Of a DNA stretch of 64,000 nt, positions 1 through 8,170 are shown one piece after another. Made by a program: the position numbers and the translations under genes. The notes beneath the pieces are model-generated. The model searched no databases. It saw only the letters and a program-made list of their open reading frames with translations, and was not told where the DNA came from. Origin of the DNA: Ensifer adhaerens (GTDB taxonomy: Bacteria > Pseudomonadota > Alphaproteobacteria > Rhizobiales > Rhizobiaceae); NCBI RefSeq assembly GCF_028993555.1, contig NZ_CP118610.1, positions 3,275,001 to 3,339,000 of the forward strand. Direction: 5' to 3'. The first letter of the stretch is position 1; each line of letters starts with the position of its first letter.

Positions 1-734
1 CCTGCGATTTCCGCGAATTCGACGGCAATGTCTGGCATGTCGTTGCCCATCAATATGTGCGCGCCGCCGTCGAAGGCGCCGGCGTCATGCCCTTCCTCGT
101 ACCGGCGCTCGAAACCGGCAACGACATCGACGAAATCCTCGACCGCGTCGACGGCGTGCTTGCAAGCGGAGCCCGTTCCAACGTGCATCCGTCGCTCTAT
201 GGCCGGGAGGCCAAGGACACCGACGGCCCCTTCGATCCCGGCCGCGACGCGACCAGCCTGCCGCTCATCCGTCGGGCGCTGGAGCGCGGCGTGCCGCTGC
301 TCGCCATCTGTCGCGGCATCCAGGAACTGAACGTCGCGCTCGGCGGCACGCTGGCGAGCGAAATCCAGGACCAGCCCGGGATCTGGGATCACCGCAAACC
401 CGACGTGAAGGAACTCGACGTAGCCTATGGCATCCGTCAGGACGTCATCGTCAAGGAGGGAAGCTGCCTCGCTCCAGTGCTTGGCGCCGGCCGCATCCGC
501 GTTAATTCGTTGCACCGCCAAGCGATCGGCTCCGCCGCTCCGCGGCTGGCGGTCGAAGCGGTCGCCGACGACGGCACCATCGAAGCGGTCTCGGTCATCG
601 GCGCCAAGGCTTTCGCGGTTGGCGTGCAGTGGCATCCGGAATACTGGGTACGCACCGACACGCCTTCGGCAAGCCTGTTCAAGGCGTTCGGCGATGCCGT
701 CAGAACCTACGCCGCCGGCCGCCTGGCGGCCTGA
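1..734 (+). CDS. Gamma-glutamyl-GABA hydrolase-like class I glutamine amidotransferase (5' partial)
   Basis: PuuD-type peptidase C26 protein, cut off at its N-terminus by the window edge. The reading frame is already open at base 3 (CDFREFDGNVWHVVAHQYV...), so the internal GTG at 57 is not the start. The nucleophile elbow is AICRGIQELN; the partner His/Glu lie in VQWHPEYW near the C-terminus. Family members hydrolyse gamma-glutamylated amines such as gamma-glutamyl-GABA in putrescine breakdown; the substrate here is an inference. It converges with the dehydrogenase at 780-1748, leaving a 45 bp gap. Only the first few residues appear to be missing. Confidence 0.88.
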   Translation, partial: CDFREFDGNVWHVVAHQYVRAAVEGAGVMPFLVPALETGNDIDEILDRVDGVLASGARSNVHPSLYGREAKDTDGPFDPGRDATSLPLIRRALERGVPLLAICRGIQELNVALGGTLASEIQDQPGIWDHRKPDVKELDVAYGIRQDVIVKEGSCLAPVLGAGRIRVNSLHRQAIGSAAPRLAVEAVADDGTIEAVSVIGAKAFAVGVQWHPEYWVRTDTPSASLFKAFGDAVRTYAAGRLAA

Positions 735-779
735 CCCTTTCCGCCTCCGTATCGCCGCCCGAAGGAACGGCGCCAGGTG

Positions 780-1748
780 TCATCGCGCGCGCCGCGTGAA
801 CGGAGTCTCCGGCACCGGCGTCAGCGCTTTTCCGGTCGCAAACCAGGTTTCGATATTGTCGACGACGAGATCGGCCATGGCGTTGCGTGTCACCACCGAT
901 GCCGACGCCACATGCGGCAACAGTGACACGTTTGGCAGCGCCATCAGCGCGTCCGGCACCTGCGGTTCGTTCTCGAACACATCGAGACCGGCCCCGGCGA
1001 TCACGCCGCTCTGAAGCGCCTGGATCAGCGCCCGTTCGTCGACGGTCGAACCGCGACCGACATTGATCAGAACGCCATTGTTGCCGAGTGCGGAAAGCAC
1101 CTCGGCATTCACCGTTCGCCGCGTCGCCACCGTGCCGGGCACGATGACGATGAGTGTATCGACAGCCGCCGCGAGGCCGACGAGCGTCGGATGGTAGGCA
1201 TAGGAAAGGCCTTCGCGCGGACTGCGCGTGTGGTAGGCGATCGATACCCCGAAAGCTTCCAGCCGCCTGGCGATCGAAAGGCCGATGCGCCCGAGGCCAT
1301 AAAGACCGACGCCTCGGCCGCGCAGCGACAGCGGCGACAACGGGAACGCGCCGTCACGGCTCCAGCGCCCCTGGCGCAGCCATTGCTCTGCCTGCGGCAG
1401 CTGGCGGAGCGTGTTCAGCAGCAGGCCAATCGCAGTGTCGGCCACCTCTTCGGTCAGGACATCCGGTGTATTGCTGACGGCGATGCCCTTGGCGGCTGCA
1501 TGCGCGATCTCGACGCCGTCGTAGCCGACGCCGAAATTGGCGATGATCTCAAGCTGCGGCAGGGCATCCATCAGCGCGGCGGGCACGCGTCCGGAAACGG
1601 CAATGGCCGTTACATCCTGCATCTGCGTGGTCACCAGCGCCGGATCCGCGTTTTCGATCCTGACGACCTCGAACCGCTCCGCGAGCCGATCGATGACCCG
1701 TTGGTTGATCTTTCCGGGCACGAGGACGCGCGTGCGGTTCACAGACAT
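780..1748 (-). CDS. D-2-hydroxyacid dehydrogenase (glyoxylate/hydroxypyruvate reductase-like)
   Basis: Cytosolic NAD(P)-dependent D-isomer-specific 2-hydroxyacid dehydrogenase of 322 residues, the usual family length. The Rossmann motif GLGRIG lies near residue 150. The catalytic Arg is in NVGRGSTVDE, the Glu in FENEP and the His in LLPHVASAS. It would reduce glyoxylate, hydroxypyruvate or a related 2-oxoacid; which one cannot be told from sequence. An AGGAG ribosome site precedes the ATG at 1748. It lies 26 bp downstream of the LacI gene on the same strand, so the two probably form an operon and the regulator may sense a metabolite of this pathway. Confidence 0.9.
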   Translation of the reverse strand: MSVNRTRVLVPGKINQRVIDRLAERFEVVRIENADPALVTTQMQDVTAIAVSGRVPAALMDALPQLEIIANFGVGYDGVEIAHAAAKGIAVSNTPDVLTEEVADTAIGLLLNTLRQLPQAEQWLRQGRWSRDGAFPLSPLSLRGRGVGLYGLGRIGLSIARRLEAFGVSIAYHTRSPREGLSYAYHPTLVGLAAAVDTLIVIVPGTVATRRTVNAEVLSALGNNGVLINVGRGSTVDERALIQALQSGVIAGAGLDVFENEPQVPDALMALPNVSLLPHVASASVVTRNAMADLVVDNIETWFATGKALTPVPETPFTRRAR

Positions 1749-1774
1749 GGGCAGCTCCTGTCGGGAGGGAGATC

Positions 1775-2797
1775 TCAGGCGATGACGCGCAACGGGCCGG
1801 TCGACTGGCGGATGCGCATTTCCGGCTTGATCAGGTGAATGCCGTCAGGCTCATGGCTGCCCGAGAGCTTGTCGAGCAGCGCGCGGGCGGCACTGCGGCC
1901 GACATCGGCCTGGCCGTTCCAGACGGTGGTCAGCGCCGGCGTTGCGATCGAGGCCTCTTCCAGATCGTCGTAACCGGTGACCGAGATATCGACGCCTGGG
2001 ACAAGACCGGCGCGGGCAATGCCGTTCATCATGCCGATCGCCACCAGATCGTTCCAGCAGACGACAGCCGTCGGTTTCTGCGGCAGGGAGAGCAGATGCA
2101 CCGCCGCCTCGAAGCCGCCCTGCTTCGTGCGCGGGCCGGGAATACGCAGCTCCGGATCGACCTCGATATTGGCCTTGCGCAGCGCGTTGACATAGCCCTG
2201 ATAGCGGTCGCGCCCGGTCGACGTCTGGTCGGTGCCGCCGACCATGGCGATACAGCGATGACCGAGGCCGATCAGATGGTTGGTCGCAAGCGAGATGCCA
2301 TAGGCGTCATCGCCGCGGAAGATCGGAACGTCCACGCCCTCGATCGAACGGGCAATCAGGATCGCCGGCATGCCATTGTCCTCGGCAAGCTGGATGTCCT
2401 CCAGCGGCGTGCCGATCGCCGGCGACATGATCACGCCATCGCCGCCGAGCTGCAGCAGCGTTTCGATGAAATCGCGCTGCTTGTCGACGGAATCGTAGTG
2501 GTTGGAGAGAATGAAGGTCTGCTTGTCGCGGTCGAGCTCGGCCTCGATCGCTTTCAGGATTTCGCCGTAGAACGGGTTCATGATGTCGTGCACGACGACG
2601 CCGATGATGCCCGAACGGGATGTTCTGAGACTAGCGGCGCGACGGTTGTAGATGTAGCCGAGCGCGCGCGCCTGTTCCTTGATCTTGTCACGGGTGACGG
2701 TCGCCACCAATGGACTGTCGCGCAAAGCCAGGGATACCGTTGCCGTCGAAAGACCGAGTGTTTCCGCGATCGTCGAAAGCTTGACCTTTTGCGCCAC
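1775..2797 (-). CDS. LacI family transcriptional regulator
   Basis: LacI/GalR repressor with an N-terminal helix-turn-helix (KLSTIAETLGLSTATVSLALRDSP) and a periplasmic-binding-protein-like effector domain, about 340 residues. I chose the GTG at 2797 because it has a good Shine-Dalgarno (AGGGGG, 6 nt upstream) and gives the normal LacI N-terminus; a longer open frame to 2920 would add 41 atypical Gly/Ala-rich residues. It is followed at 26 bp by the hydroxyacid dehydrogenase, its likely target. AT-rich repeated boxes at 2924-2951 lie upstream and may be its own operator. The effector is unknown. Confidence 0.88.
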   Translation of the reverse strand: MAQKVKLSTIAETLGLSTATVSLALRDSPLVATVTRDKIKEQARALGYIYNRRAASLRTSRSGIIGVVVHDIMNPFYGEILKAIEAELDRDKQTFILSNHYDSVDKQRDFIETLLQLGGDGVIMSPAIGTPLEDIQLAEDNGMPAILIARSIEGVDVPIFRGDDAYGISLATNHLIGLGHRCIAMVGGTDQTSTGRDRYQGYVNALRKANIEVDPELRIPGPRTKQGGFEAAVHLLSLPQKPTAVVCWNDLVAIGMMNGIARAGLVPGVDISVTGYDDLEEASIATPALTTVWNGQADVGRSAARALLDKLSGSHEPDGIHLIKPEMRIRQSTGPLRVIA

Positions 2798-2923
2798 GAT
2801 GCCCCCTGTAAGCCCTGTTTCGCCCCCGGCCGCGCCAGCCCCACTATTCAAGCCGAGTGAGGTTTTTGCAGCAACCCTTGCAGCACCCGTCGCACATCCC
2901 AGCGGACATGCGCGTGCCACAAA

Positions 2924-2951
2924 TTTAAATCCCTTTTAAACTGTTTAAATC
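2924..2951. promoter_or_regulatory. AT-rich operator-like repeats upstream of the LacI gene
   Basis: Two direct copies of TTTAAATC start at 2924 and 2944, exactly 20 bp (two helical turns) apart. The second overlaps a perfect 7-1-7 palindrome, TTTAAAC-T-GTTTAAA (2935-2949). The site lies about 130 bp upstream of the GTG of the LacI gene in an otherwise GC-rich region. It is a plausible operator or promoter element for the LacI-dehydrogenase operon. It lacks the central CG typical of many LacI operators, so the binding protein is uncertain. Confidence 0.4.
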
Positions 2952-2978
2952 GCCACGGCAATATGCGGCGAACAAGGC

Positions 2979-3476
2979 TCAGTCGGCGGCCCGGGCGGCC
3001 TGGAGGTTGCTGTCGACGGCGCGCAGCAGTTTCATCAGGGTGCGCACCTGCTTGTCGGTCAGGCCGCGTGTCGCGAGCTTTTCCGAGTGCTGTCCAGCCT
3101 CGGCGATGGTCTGCAGACGGTTGCGGCCGGGCTCGGTGAGATAGACCTTGGTGAGTCGGGCATCGTCCTCGTCCGGACGGCGCTCGAGGAAGCCTTGCGC
3201 CTCCATCCGCCCGATCGTGCGGGTCATGGTCGGCGCCTTGACCCCAAGCCTGGCGGCAAGCCCACCCGCGGTCATGCCGTCGGTTTCGGCCAGCGCCAGC
3301 ATCACGCCGTCCTGTCCGGCGTAAAGACCACTTTCAAGCAGATTGCGGGAGAGCACGGTGCGCATGGAACGCGCTGCCTGGACAAGGATAGCGGCAAGAT
3401 CGTGCGGCTCAATCAGGAGCTCGTCCTTCTTCTTGCCGTTCTTGCCCTTCTTTTCGGCCTTGCTCTTCTTGCCCAT
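2979..3476 (-). CDS. MarR family transcriptional regulator with Lys-rich N-terminal tail
   Basis: Winged-helix MarR regulator of 165 residues. The recognition region is GMTAGGLAARLGVKAPTMTRTIGRM, followed by the wing FLERRPDEDDARLTKVYLTEPG. The first about 18 residues are almost all Lys/Gly/Ser/Glu (MGKKSKAEKKGKNGKKK), an extension most MarR proteins lack, possibly a non-specific DNA-binding tail. The gene is divergent from the creatininase-family gene at 3591 with a 114 bp gap, the usual layout for a MarR regulator and its target. AGGAGG stands just upstream of the ATG at 3476. Confidence 0.88.
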   Translation of the reverse strand: MGKKSKAEKKGKNGKKKDELLIEPHDLAAILVQAARSMRTVLSRNLLESGLYAGQDGVMLALAETDGMTAGGLAARLGVKAPTMTRTIGRMEAQGFLERRPDEDDARLTKVYLTEPGRNRLQTIAEAGQHSEKLATRGLTDKQVRTLMKLLRAVDSNLQAARAAD

Positions 3477-3516
3477 TGGACCTCCTGCCGAATCCCCACA
3501 ACGAACACTTATAACA

Positions 3517-3542
3517 ATACAGCTTGCGATTACGAACTGTAT
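3517..3542. promoter_or_regulatory. Inverted repeat between the divergent MarR and creatininase genes
   Basis: ATACAG (3517-3522) and CTGTAT (3537-3542) are exact inverted repeats with a 14 bp spacer; the arms extend to 7 of 8 matching. The site sits in the AT-rich part of the 114 bp divergent intergenic region. It is a candidate binding site for the adjacent MarR protein, which would then control itself and the creatininase-family gene. Assignment is by position only. Confidence 0.35.
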
Positions 3543-3590
3543 GACTCAAATAACAATTTTACGACAATTGACGTGGAGGTTCGAAGAGAA

Positions 3591-4382
3591 ATGTCGATGC
3601 CTGAGCCGCGATGGCAGGACAATCCGACCGACCTTCCGCCCGGTGCCCGCCGCGACTGGATCGCCGTGCTGCCGCTCGGCGCCCATGAACAGCACGGTCC
3701 ACATCTGCCCTTCGAAACCGACACGCTGATCGCCGAGGGTATCGTCTCGCGCACGATCGCCGCCCTGCCCGCCGACCTTCCGGCAACATTCCTACCGGTG
3801 GAGCCGGTCGGCTATTCCGTCGAACACATGGATGTCGCCGGCAGCCAGACCCTCGCCTATGACGAGGCGGTCGAGCGCTGGCTCGGCCTTGCCGGTGATC
3901 TTCACAGGCAAGGCATCCGCAAGTTCGTCATGCTGAACGCCCATGGCGGCAACTCGCCGTTGATGACGATCGTCGCCACCGAGGCGCGCGTGCGCTTCAG
4001 CATGCTGGCTGTCGCCACGAGCTGGACCCGCTTCGGACAACCGGATGGCTGGATCAGGCCGGAGGACAAGGCGCTCGACATCCACGGCGGCGACATCGAG
4101 ACATCGGTGATGCTGGCGCTCCATCCGAACAGGGTCGACATGGCCAAGGCCGCACGTTTCCCCTCGCGCCAGGGCGAGTTTGTCGAACGCTTCAAGCACC
4201 TGCGCGCCTATGGCCCCCACGCCTTTGGCTGGAAGATGCGCGACCTGAATGACGAAGGCGTCGCCGGCAATGCCGCGGCCGCCACCGCCGCACGCGGCGA
4301 GATCCTAATCGCCCATGCCGTCCAGGGCCTTCTTGAGCTACTGGCCGATATCAGGGATTTCGACCCGGCCGATCTCGCCTGA
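3591..4382 (+). CDS. Creatininase family protein (metal-dependent amidohydrolase)
   Basis: Creatininase/MftE-like amidohydrolase, 263 residues, the usual family size. Metal-ligand signature: LPLGAHEQHGPHLPFETDT (Glu, His, Asp), then LNAHGGN and HGGDIETS with its Glu. The ATG at 3591 gives the family's normal N-terminus; the frame stays open far upstream but that part overlaps the MarR gene antisense. An in-frame ATG at 3597 and GTG at 3573 are alternatives. Members hydrolyse cyclic or linear amides such as creatinine; the substrate here is not known. The divergent MarR gene is its probable regulator. Confidence 0.85.
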   Translation: MSMPEPRWQDNPTDLPPGARRDWIAVLPLGAHEQHGPHLPFETDTLIAEGIVSRTIAALPADLPATFLPVEPVGYSVEHMDVAGSQTLAYDEAVERWLGLAGDLHRQGIRKFVMLNAHGGNSPLMTIVATEARVRFSMLAVATSWTRFGQPDGWIRPEDKALDIHGGDIETSVMLALHPNRVDMAKAARFPSRQGEFVERFKHLRAYGPHAFGWKMRDLNDEGVAGNAAAATAARGEILIAHAVQGLLELLADIRDFDPADLA

Positions 4383-4523
4383 CGGTGACAGGCATGCCCA
4401 TACGGACATCGCCCGGCAAGCGCCATTGGTCGGCCTCGGCATACTCCGTTGTCCGGCAAACACTTTGTTTGCGCTTTTGCGGTATCAGATTTGCGAACGT
4501 GAAGGCGTAGGGCAGACACACCC

Positions 4524-5927
4524 ATGGCGAAGATCATCGCGCTCGGCGCCTATTTCTACCAGGCCGTCATCGCCTTCGGCCTGCTGATCATCGTCGCCCA
4601 CTGGCTGGCGCCGGCCGACTACGCCAGCTACTCGTTGTTCATCTCCATCTGCCAGTTTGCCGCGATCGCCGCCTTCGAATGGGTGCGCTTCGCCTGCACG
4701 CGGTTCTACCCGGGAGCAGATGCGGACAGTGAAGCGGCGGAACGACGCGTAATCCTGACTGAAGCCCTTGTCTGCGCCGTCCTGTGCCTGATCGCGGCGA
4801 GCGTGTCCCTCTTCTTCGGCGTGCCACCCGTCGTGGCGCTTGTCGGCGGACTGGTCTCGATCGCGCAAGGGGGCAGCGACCTGCATCTGACGATGCTGCG
4901 ATTCCGCCAGAATTTTCGCGCCTTCTCGGTGCTGCAGGGATCTCGCGCCACCATCCTCGCCGCGGGCACGCTTCTCGGTGCGCTCATCTCGCCAAGCTTC
5001 CTGTCGACGGTCACGGGTCTTCTCGCTGGCTACGTTGCCTATGGCCTACTTGCGTTCCTGCTCTCGCGCCGCGCCGTCACGCGCCCTGCAGTCGCGCTCG
5101 ACAGCGCCCGTATCCGCAAGCATCTCGTCTATGGCAGCGTGTCGGCCGGGGCCGCCACCGCCGCCATGTTCGCGCCCTTGGTACTGAAGGCGATCCTCAC
5201 CTCCGCACTCGGCGCGACGGGCGCCGCCGGCGCCCTGCTCGCGCTCGACCTGCTGCAACGTCCGTTCGTGCTCATCGTCTCCGCATTGCAGGCAATCCAG
5301 TATCCGGAGATCGTCGCCGCCCATGACCGGGCTGAAGATCGCGCAAGTCTTCCCCGCCAACTCGGCCAATACTACGCGCTGCTGACAAGCTTCGCCCTGA
5401 TGATGGCGGCCGGCATCTTCGCCGTCCTGCTGCCCGCCGCCTGGCTCGTCATCAGTCCGGACCTGCAGCGAGGCTTCCTCGCCACGGCACCTGCCATCAT
5501 CGTGCTTTCGCTTGTTCGCACGCTGACGCAGATCATGTTGCCGACGCCGCTGCACTTGAGGCAGCGCCTTGCGTTGATCCTGCTGCTCGCCGTGGCCGAC
5601 TGCGTGCTCTTAAGCCTTGGGGCATTGGCAGCCCTGGCCGTGGCTGGGGCGGATGATGCGGCACTGGCCTGGGGGAGCACCATCGGCGCGGTCCTCGCCG
5701 CCCTGGTCGGCCTTCGCCTGATGTCCTCGCTCGCTTTCGACTTCTCCTGGCCGCCCGTGCTCTTGTCCGCCGCCGGACTTGGCGCGGCCGTGCTGGCTTT
5801 CTTCCTCTCCGGTGAAACCAGCTACGTCGCGATCGGTACCGGCATTGTCGTTGGAGGTCTTCTCTGCCTGCTCGCGCTCAACCGGTTGCGGCTGATGATG
5901 CAGTCGCCGAGACCCGGCGCAGCCTAG
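4524..5927 (+). CDS. Polysaccharide flippase-like membrane protein (MOP/Wzx type)
   Basis: Integral inner-membrane protein of 467 residues with about 12 hydrophobic segments, very rich in Ala/Leu, starting straight into a transmembrane helix (MAKIIALGAYFYQAVIAFGLLIIVAHWLAPADYASYSLF). The first segment and APADYASYSLF are typical of the MATE-like oligosaccharide flippases that move lipid-linked sugar repeats across the membrane. Two glycosyltransferases follow (5989-6867 plus strand, 6890-7981 minus strand), so the three may act on one exopolysaccharide or surface glycan. No polymerase gene is present nearby. The upstream gap (4383-4523) shows no clear terminator. Confidence 0.8.
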   Translation: MAKIIALGAYFYQAVIAFGLLIIVAHWLAPADYASYSLFISICQFAAIAAFEWVRFACTRFYPGADADSEAAERRVILTEALVCAVLCLIAASVSLFFGVPPVVALVGGLVSIAQGGSDLHLTMLRFRQNFRAFSVLQGSRATILAAGTLLGALISPSFLSTVTGLLAGYVAYGLLAFLLSRRAVTRPAVALDSARIRKHLVYGSVSAGAATAAMFAPLVLKAILTSALGATGAAGALLALDLLQRPFVLIVSALQAIQYPEIVAAHDRAEDRASLPRQLGQYYALLTSFALMMAAGIFAVLLPAAWLVISPDLQRGFLATAPAIIVLSLVRTLTQIMLPTPLHLRQRLALILLLAVADCVLLSLGALAALAVAGADDAALAWGSTIGAVLAALVGLRLMSSLAFDFSWPPVLLSAAGLGAAVLAFFLSGETSYVAIGTGIVVGGLLCLLALNRLRLMMQSPRPGAA

Positions 5928-5988
5928 GCGCTAAGAGAAACTGCACGAATTTCAGGTTAGATCGCGCCGAAACGAGCGGAGGCGCCCC

Positions 5989-6867
5989 ATGAACATCGTC
6001 GTCGGCATTGCGACCGCGGGCCGCCGCGATGTCCTATCCGAAACCCTGTTGCATCTGACGTGGCAGACGCGGCTGCCCGACGGCGTCCTCATCTGCCCGA
6101 GCACGGGGGACGACGTCGACGAAGCCGGAATCGGCGCGCTTCCCCTGGAGACCCGTATCGTCGCGGGCAACAAGGGCTCCAGCGCCCAGCGCAATGCCAT
6201 CCTCGACCAGGCGACAAACGCCGACCTGATCGTCTTTTTCGACGACGACTTCCTGCCGCGCAGCGATTTTCTCGCCGAGGTCGAAAGGCTCTTCCGGCGC
6301 GAGGCGGATCTCGTCGTGGCAACCGGCCAGGTTCTGGCCGATGGCATTCACGGCCCGGGCATATCGATTGCCGATGCCAAGGCGATCCTCGACGCGGATC
6401 CCGGCGCCGAGCCGCACGATGTCACGCAGCCGGCCTTCAACGCCTATGGCTGCAACATGGTCTTCCGCGTATCGGCGATTGCCGCCGAGCGCACCCGTTT
6501 CGACGAACGCCTGCCGCTCTATGGCTGGCAGGAGGATGTCGATTTCTGCCGCCGTCTGGCCTCGCACGGGCGGATCGTGAAATCGCCTGTGCTGCGCGGT
6601 GTCCATCTCGGCAACAAGCGCGGCCGTACCTCGGGTCTTCGCTTCGGTTATTCGCAGGTCGCCAACCCGCTTTATCTGCGCAACAAGGGCACGGTCGGAC
6701 TGAAATGGGCGCTTCGCCTCATGGGCGGCAACATAGCCGCCAACATCCTCGGCAGCCTCAAGCCGCAAGGCCTCGTCGATCGGCGCGGCCGCCTCAAAGG
6801 CAACCTCATGGCATTTGGTGATTTTGTCCGGGGTCGACTGGACCCGATGCGGGTTCTCGACCTGTGA
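5989..6867 (+). CDS. Glycosyltransferase family 2
   Basis: GT-A fold glycosyltransferase, 292 residues. The N-terminus MNIVVGIATAGRRDVLSETL is the nucleotide-sugar binding strand; VFFDDDFLP contains the DxD-type metal motif; WQEDVDFCRRL supplies the ED catalytic-base region. No transmembrane segment, so it is cytosolic or peripheral. It follows the flippase by 61 bp on the same strand with a GGAGG ribosome site, suggesting co-transcription. It probably adds one sugar to a lipid-linked glycan; donor and acceptor are unknown. Confidence 0.87.
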   Translation: MNIVVGIATAGRRDVLSETLLHLTWQTRLPDGVLICPSTGDDVDEAGIGALPLETRIVAGNKGSSAQRNAILDQATNADLIVFFDDDFLPRSDFLAEVERLFRREADLVVATGQVLADGIHGPGISIADAKAILDADPGAEPHDVTQPAFNAYGCNMVFRVSAIAAERTRFDERLPLYGWQEDVDFCRRLASHGRIVKSPVLRGVHLGNKRGRTSGLRFGYSQVANPLYLRNKGTVGLKWALRLMGGNIAANILGSLKPQGLVDRRGRLKGNLMAFGDFVRGRLDPMRVLDL

Positions 6868-6889
6868 TAGCCAGGCCGCGCCGAATGGA

Positions 6890-7981
6890 TCAGGCGTGCT
6901 GCGCCGCCAGCATGTTGAGCAGCACGGCCGCGCTTCCGTCCCAGGAAAAGCGCTTGGCGTTGTCGAAGCCGCCCCGCCTCAACTGCCGGCGCAGAGCATC
7001 GTCGGCGGAGATCGTCCGCATCGCCTCGACCAGGGTCTCCGGCTTCAAGGGATCGAAGTAGCGGACCGCATCGCCGCAGGCCTCGCGGACCGGCGGGATG
7101 TCGGCGGCGAGCACGGGACAACCTTGCGACATCGCTTCAAGCGGCGGGATGCCGAAACCCTCGTAGAGGCTGGGAAAGACGAAGGCGACGGCCCGCCGCT
7201 GCAGTCCGGCGATCTCTTCATCGGTCAGGCGCCCCGGAAAAATCAGATTGCCCTTCGATGTCGGCGCGATGTCGCGAAACACCGTCGGGTCGGTACCGCC
7301 CACGACCACGAGCTTGTGGTTGCGGGCGCCAAGCGCCTCGAAAGCGCGCACCGCGAAGTCGACATTCTTGTTGGGCTTCAGCGTGCCGACCAACAGGAAG
7401 AACGGCGTGTCGGCGAGTCCCAGCCGTTCGATGATCCCCTCGTCCGGGCGAAGCGCTGCGAAATGATCCGTCGCATTGTAGATCACGTCGATACCGGCCG
7501 CCGGCACGCGGAAGACATCGGCGAGTTCCTGGCGCGAGAAGTTCGAGACCGTGCCGATTTTCGCCCGCCGTGTCAGAAGGTAGCCGAGCGTCCCATGGAA
7601 CAGCCGGTAGCCGCGGCCGAACGAGGCTGGATGACGAAACAAGGTGACGTCGTGGATCACAACCACCTGGTCACCGTGCAGCACCGGGCCGCTGCCGCCG
7701 AAGCCGACGAGCGTGTCGCGCCGTGCGCGCCAATAGAGCGCGCGCTGCTCCCAGACGTGGCCTGGCCCGGAGCCGAATGACTCGACCGAAATCGCCTTGA
7801 GACCGAGATCGCCGGCCGCCTTGCCCGGTGCGAGCACCCGCCAGCGCACGCCCTTCAGGGCATGCGGCACTTGGCCGGAGGCGATGCGGGCGTCGAGTGC
7901 CCGGGTCATCTCGCGGGCGAAGCGCTGAACGCCGGTGAGCGGCTGGGTCAGGAACCGGCCGTTGATGGAAATCGTCTTCAC
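6890..7981 (-). CDS. Glycosyltransferase family 4
   Basis: GT-B fold glycosyltransferase, 363 residues. The N-terminal acceptor domain starts MKTISINGRFLTQPLTGVQRFARE. The C-terminal domain has FFLLVGTLKPNKNVDFAV and the GT4 signature FPSLYEGFGIPPLEAMSQGCP with its paired Glu residues. It converges with the GT2 gene, leaving 22 bp between them, so it has its own promoter to the right. It is likely part of the same glycan pathway as the flippase and GT2, but context is the only support. Linkage and sugar are unknown. Confidence 0.87.
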   Translation of the reverse strand: MKTISINGRFLTQPLTGVQRFAREMTRALDARIASGQVPHALKGVRWRVLAPGKAAGDLGLKAISVESFGSGPGHVWEQRALYWRARRDTLVGFGGSGPVLHGDQVVVIHDVTLFRHPASFGRGYRLFHGTLGYLLTRRAKIGTVSNFSRQELADVFRVPAAGIDVIYNATDHFAALRPDEGIIERLGLADTPFFLLVGTLKPNKNVDFAVRAFEALGARNHKLVVVGGTDPTVFRDIAPTSKGNLIFPGRLTDEEIAGLQRRAVAFVFPSLYEGFGIPPLEAMSQGCPVLAADIPPVREACGDAVRYFDPLKPETLVEAMRTISADDALRRQLRRGGFDNAKRFSWDGSAAVLLNMLAAQHA

Positions 7982-8170
7982 CTGTGCACCCCTAGGATAT
8001 GGCGCGCACTCTCGCCGATTTTGATGAAAGGAGAGTTATCGGGTGCTCCGGCGACCACTGTCTCGCGGCCGGCAAAATCGCCGGCGCCATTTGCGCATCG
8101 CCGCCGCATCTCCTATATGAAAGCCGACTTGGATGCCTGCCCGCCGCATCCGGAAATCCCAGAGGTTCCC

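Noticed and set aside
3087..3590. N-terminal extension of the creatininase frame
   Set aside because: It runs antisense through the MarR gene and lacks any family similarity; the ATG at 3591 fits the family.
7982..8170. Zur box upstream of the COG0523 GTPase
   Set aside because: No GTTATAT/ATATAAC-like palindrome is present.
7862..8170. N-terminal extension of the GTPase frame
   Set aside because: It overlaps the GT4 gene in antisense; the ATG at 8171 precedes the P-loop at the normal distance and has a ribosome site.
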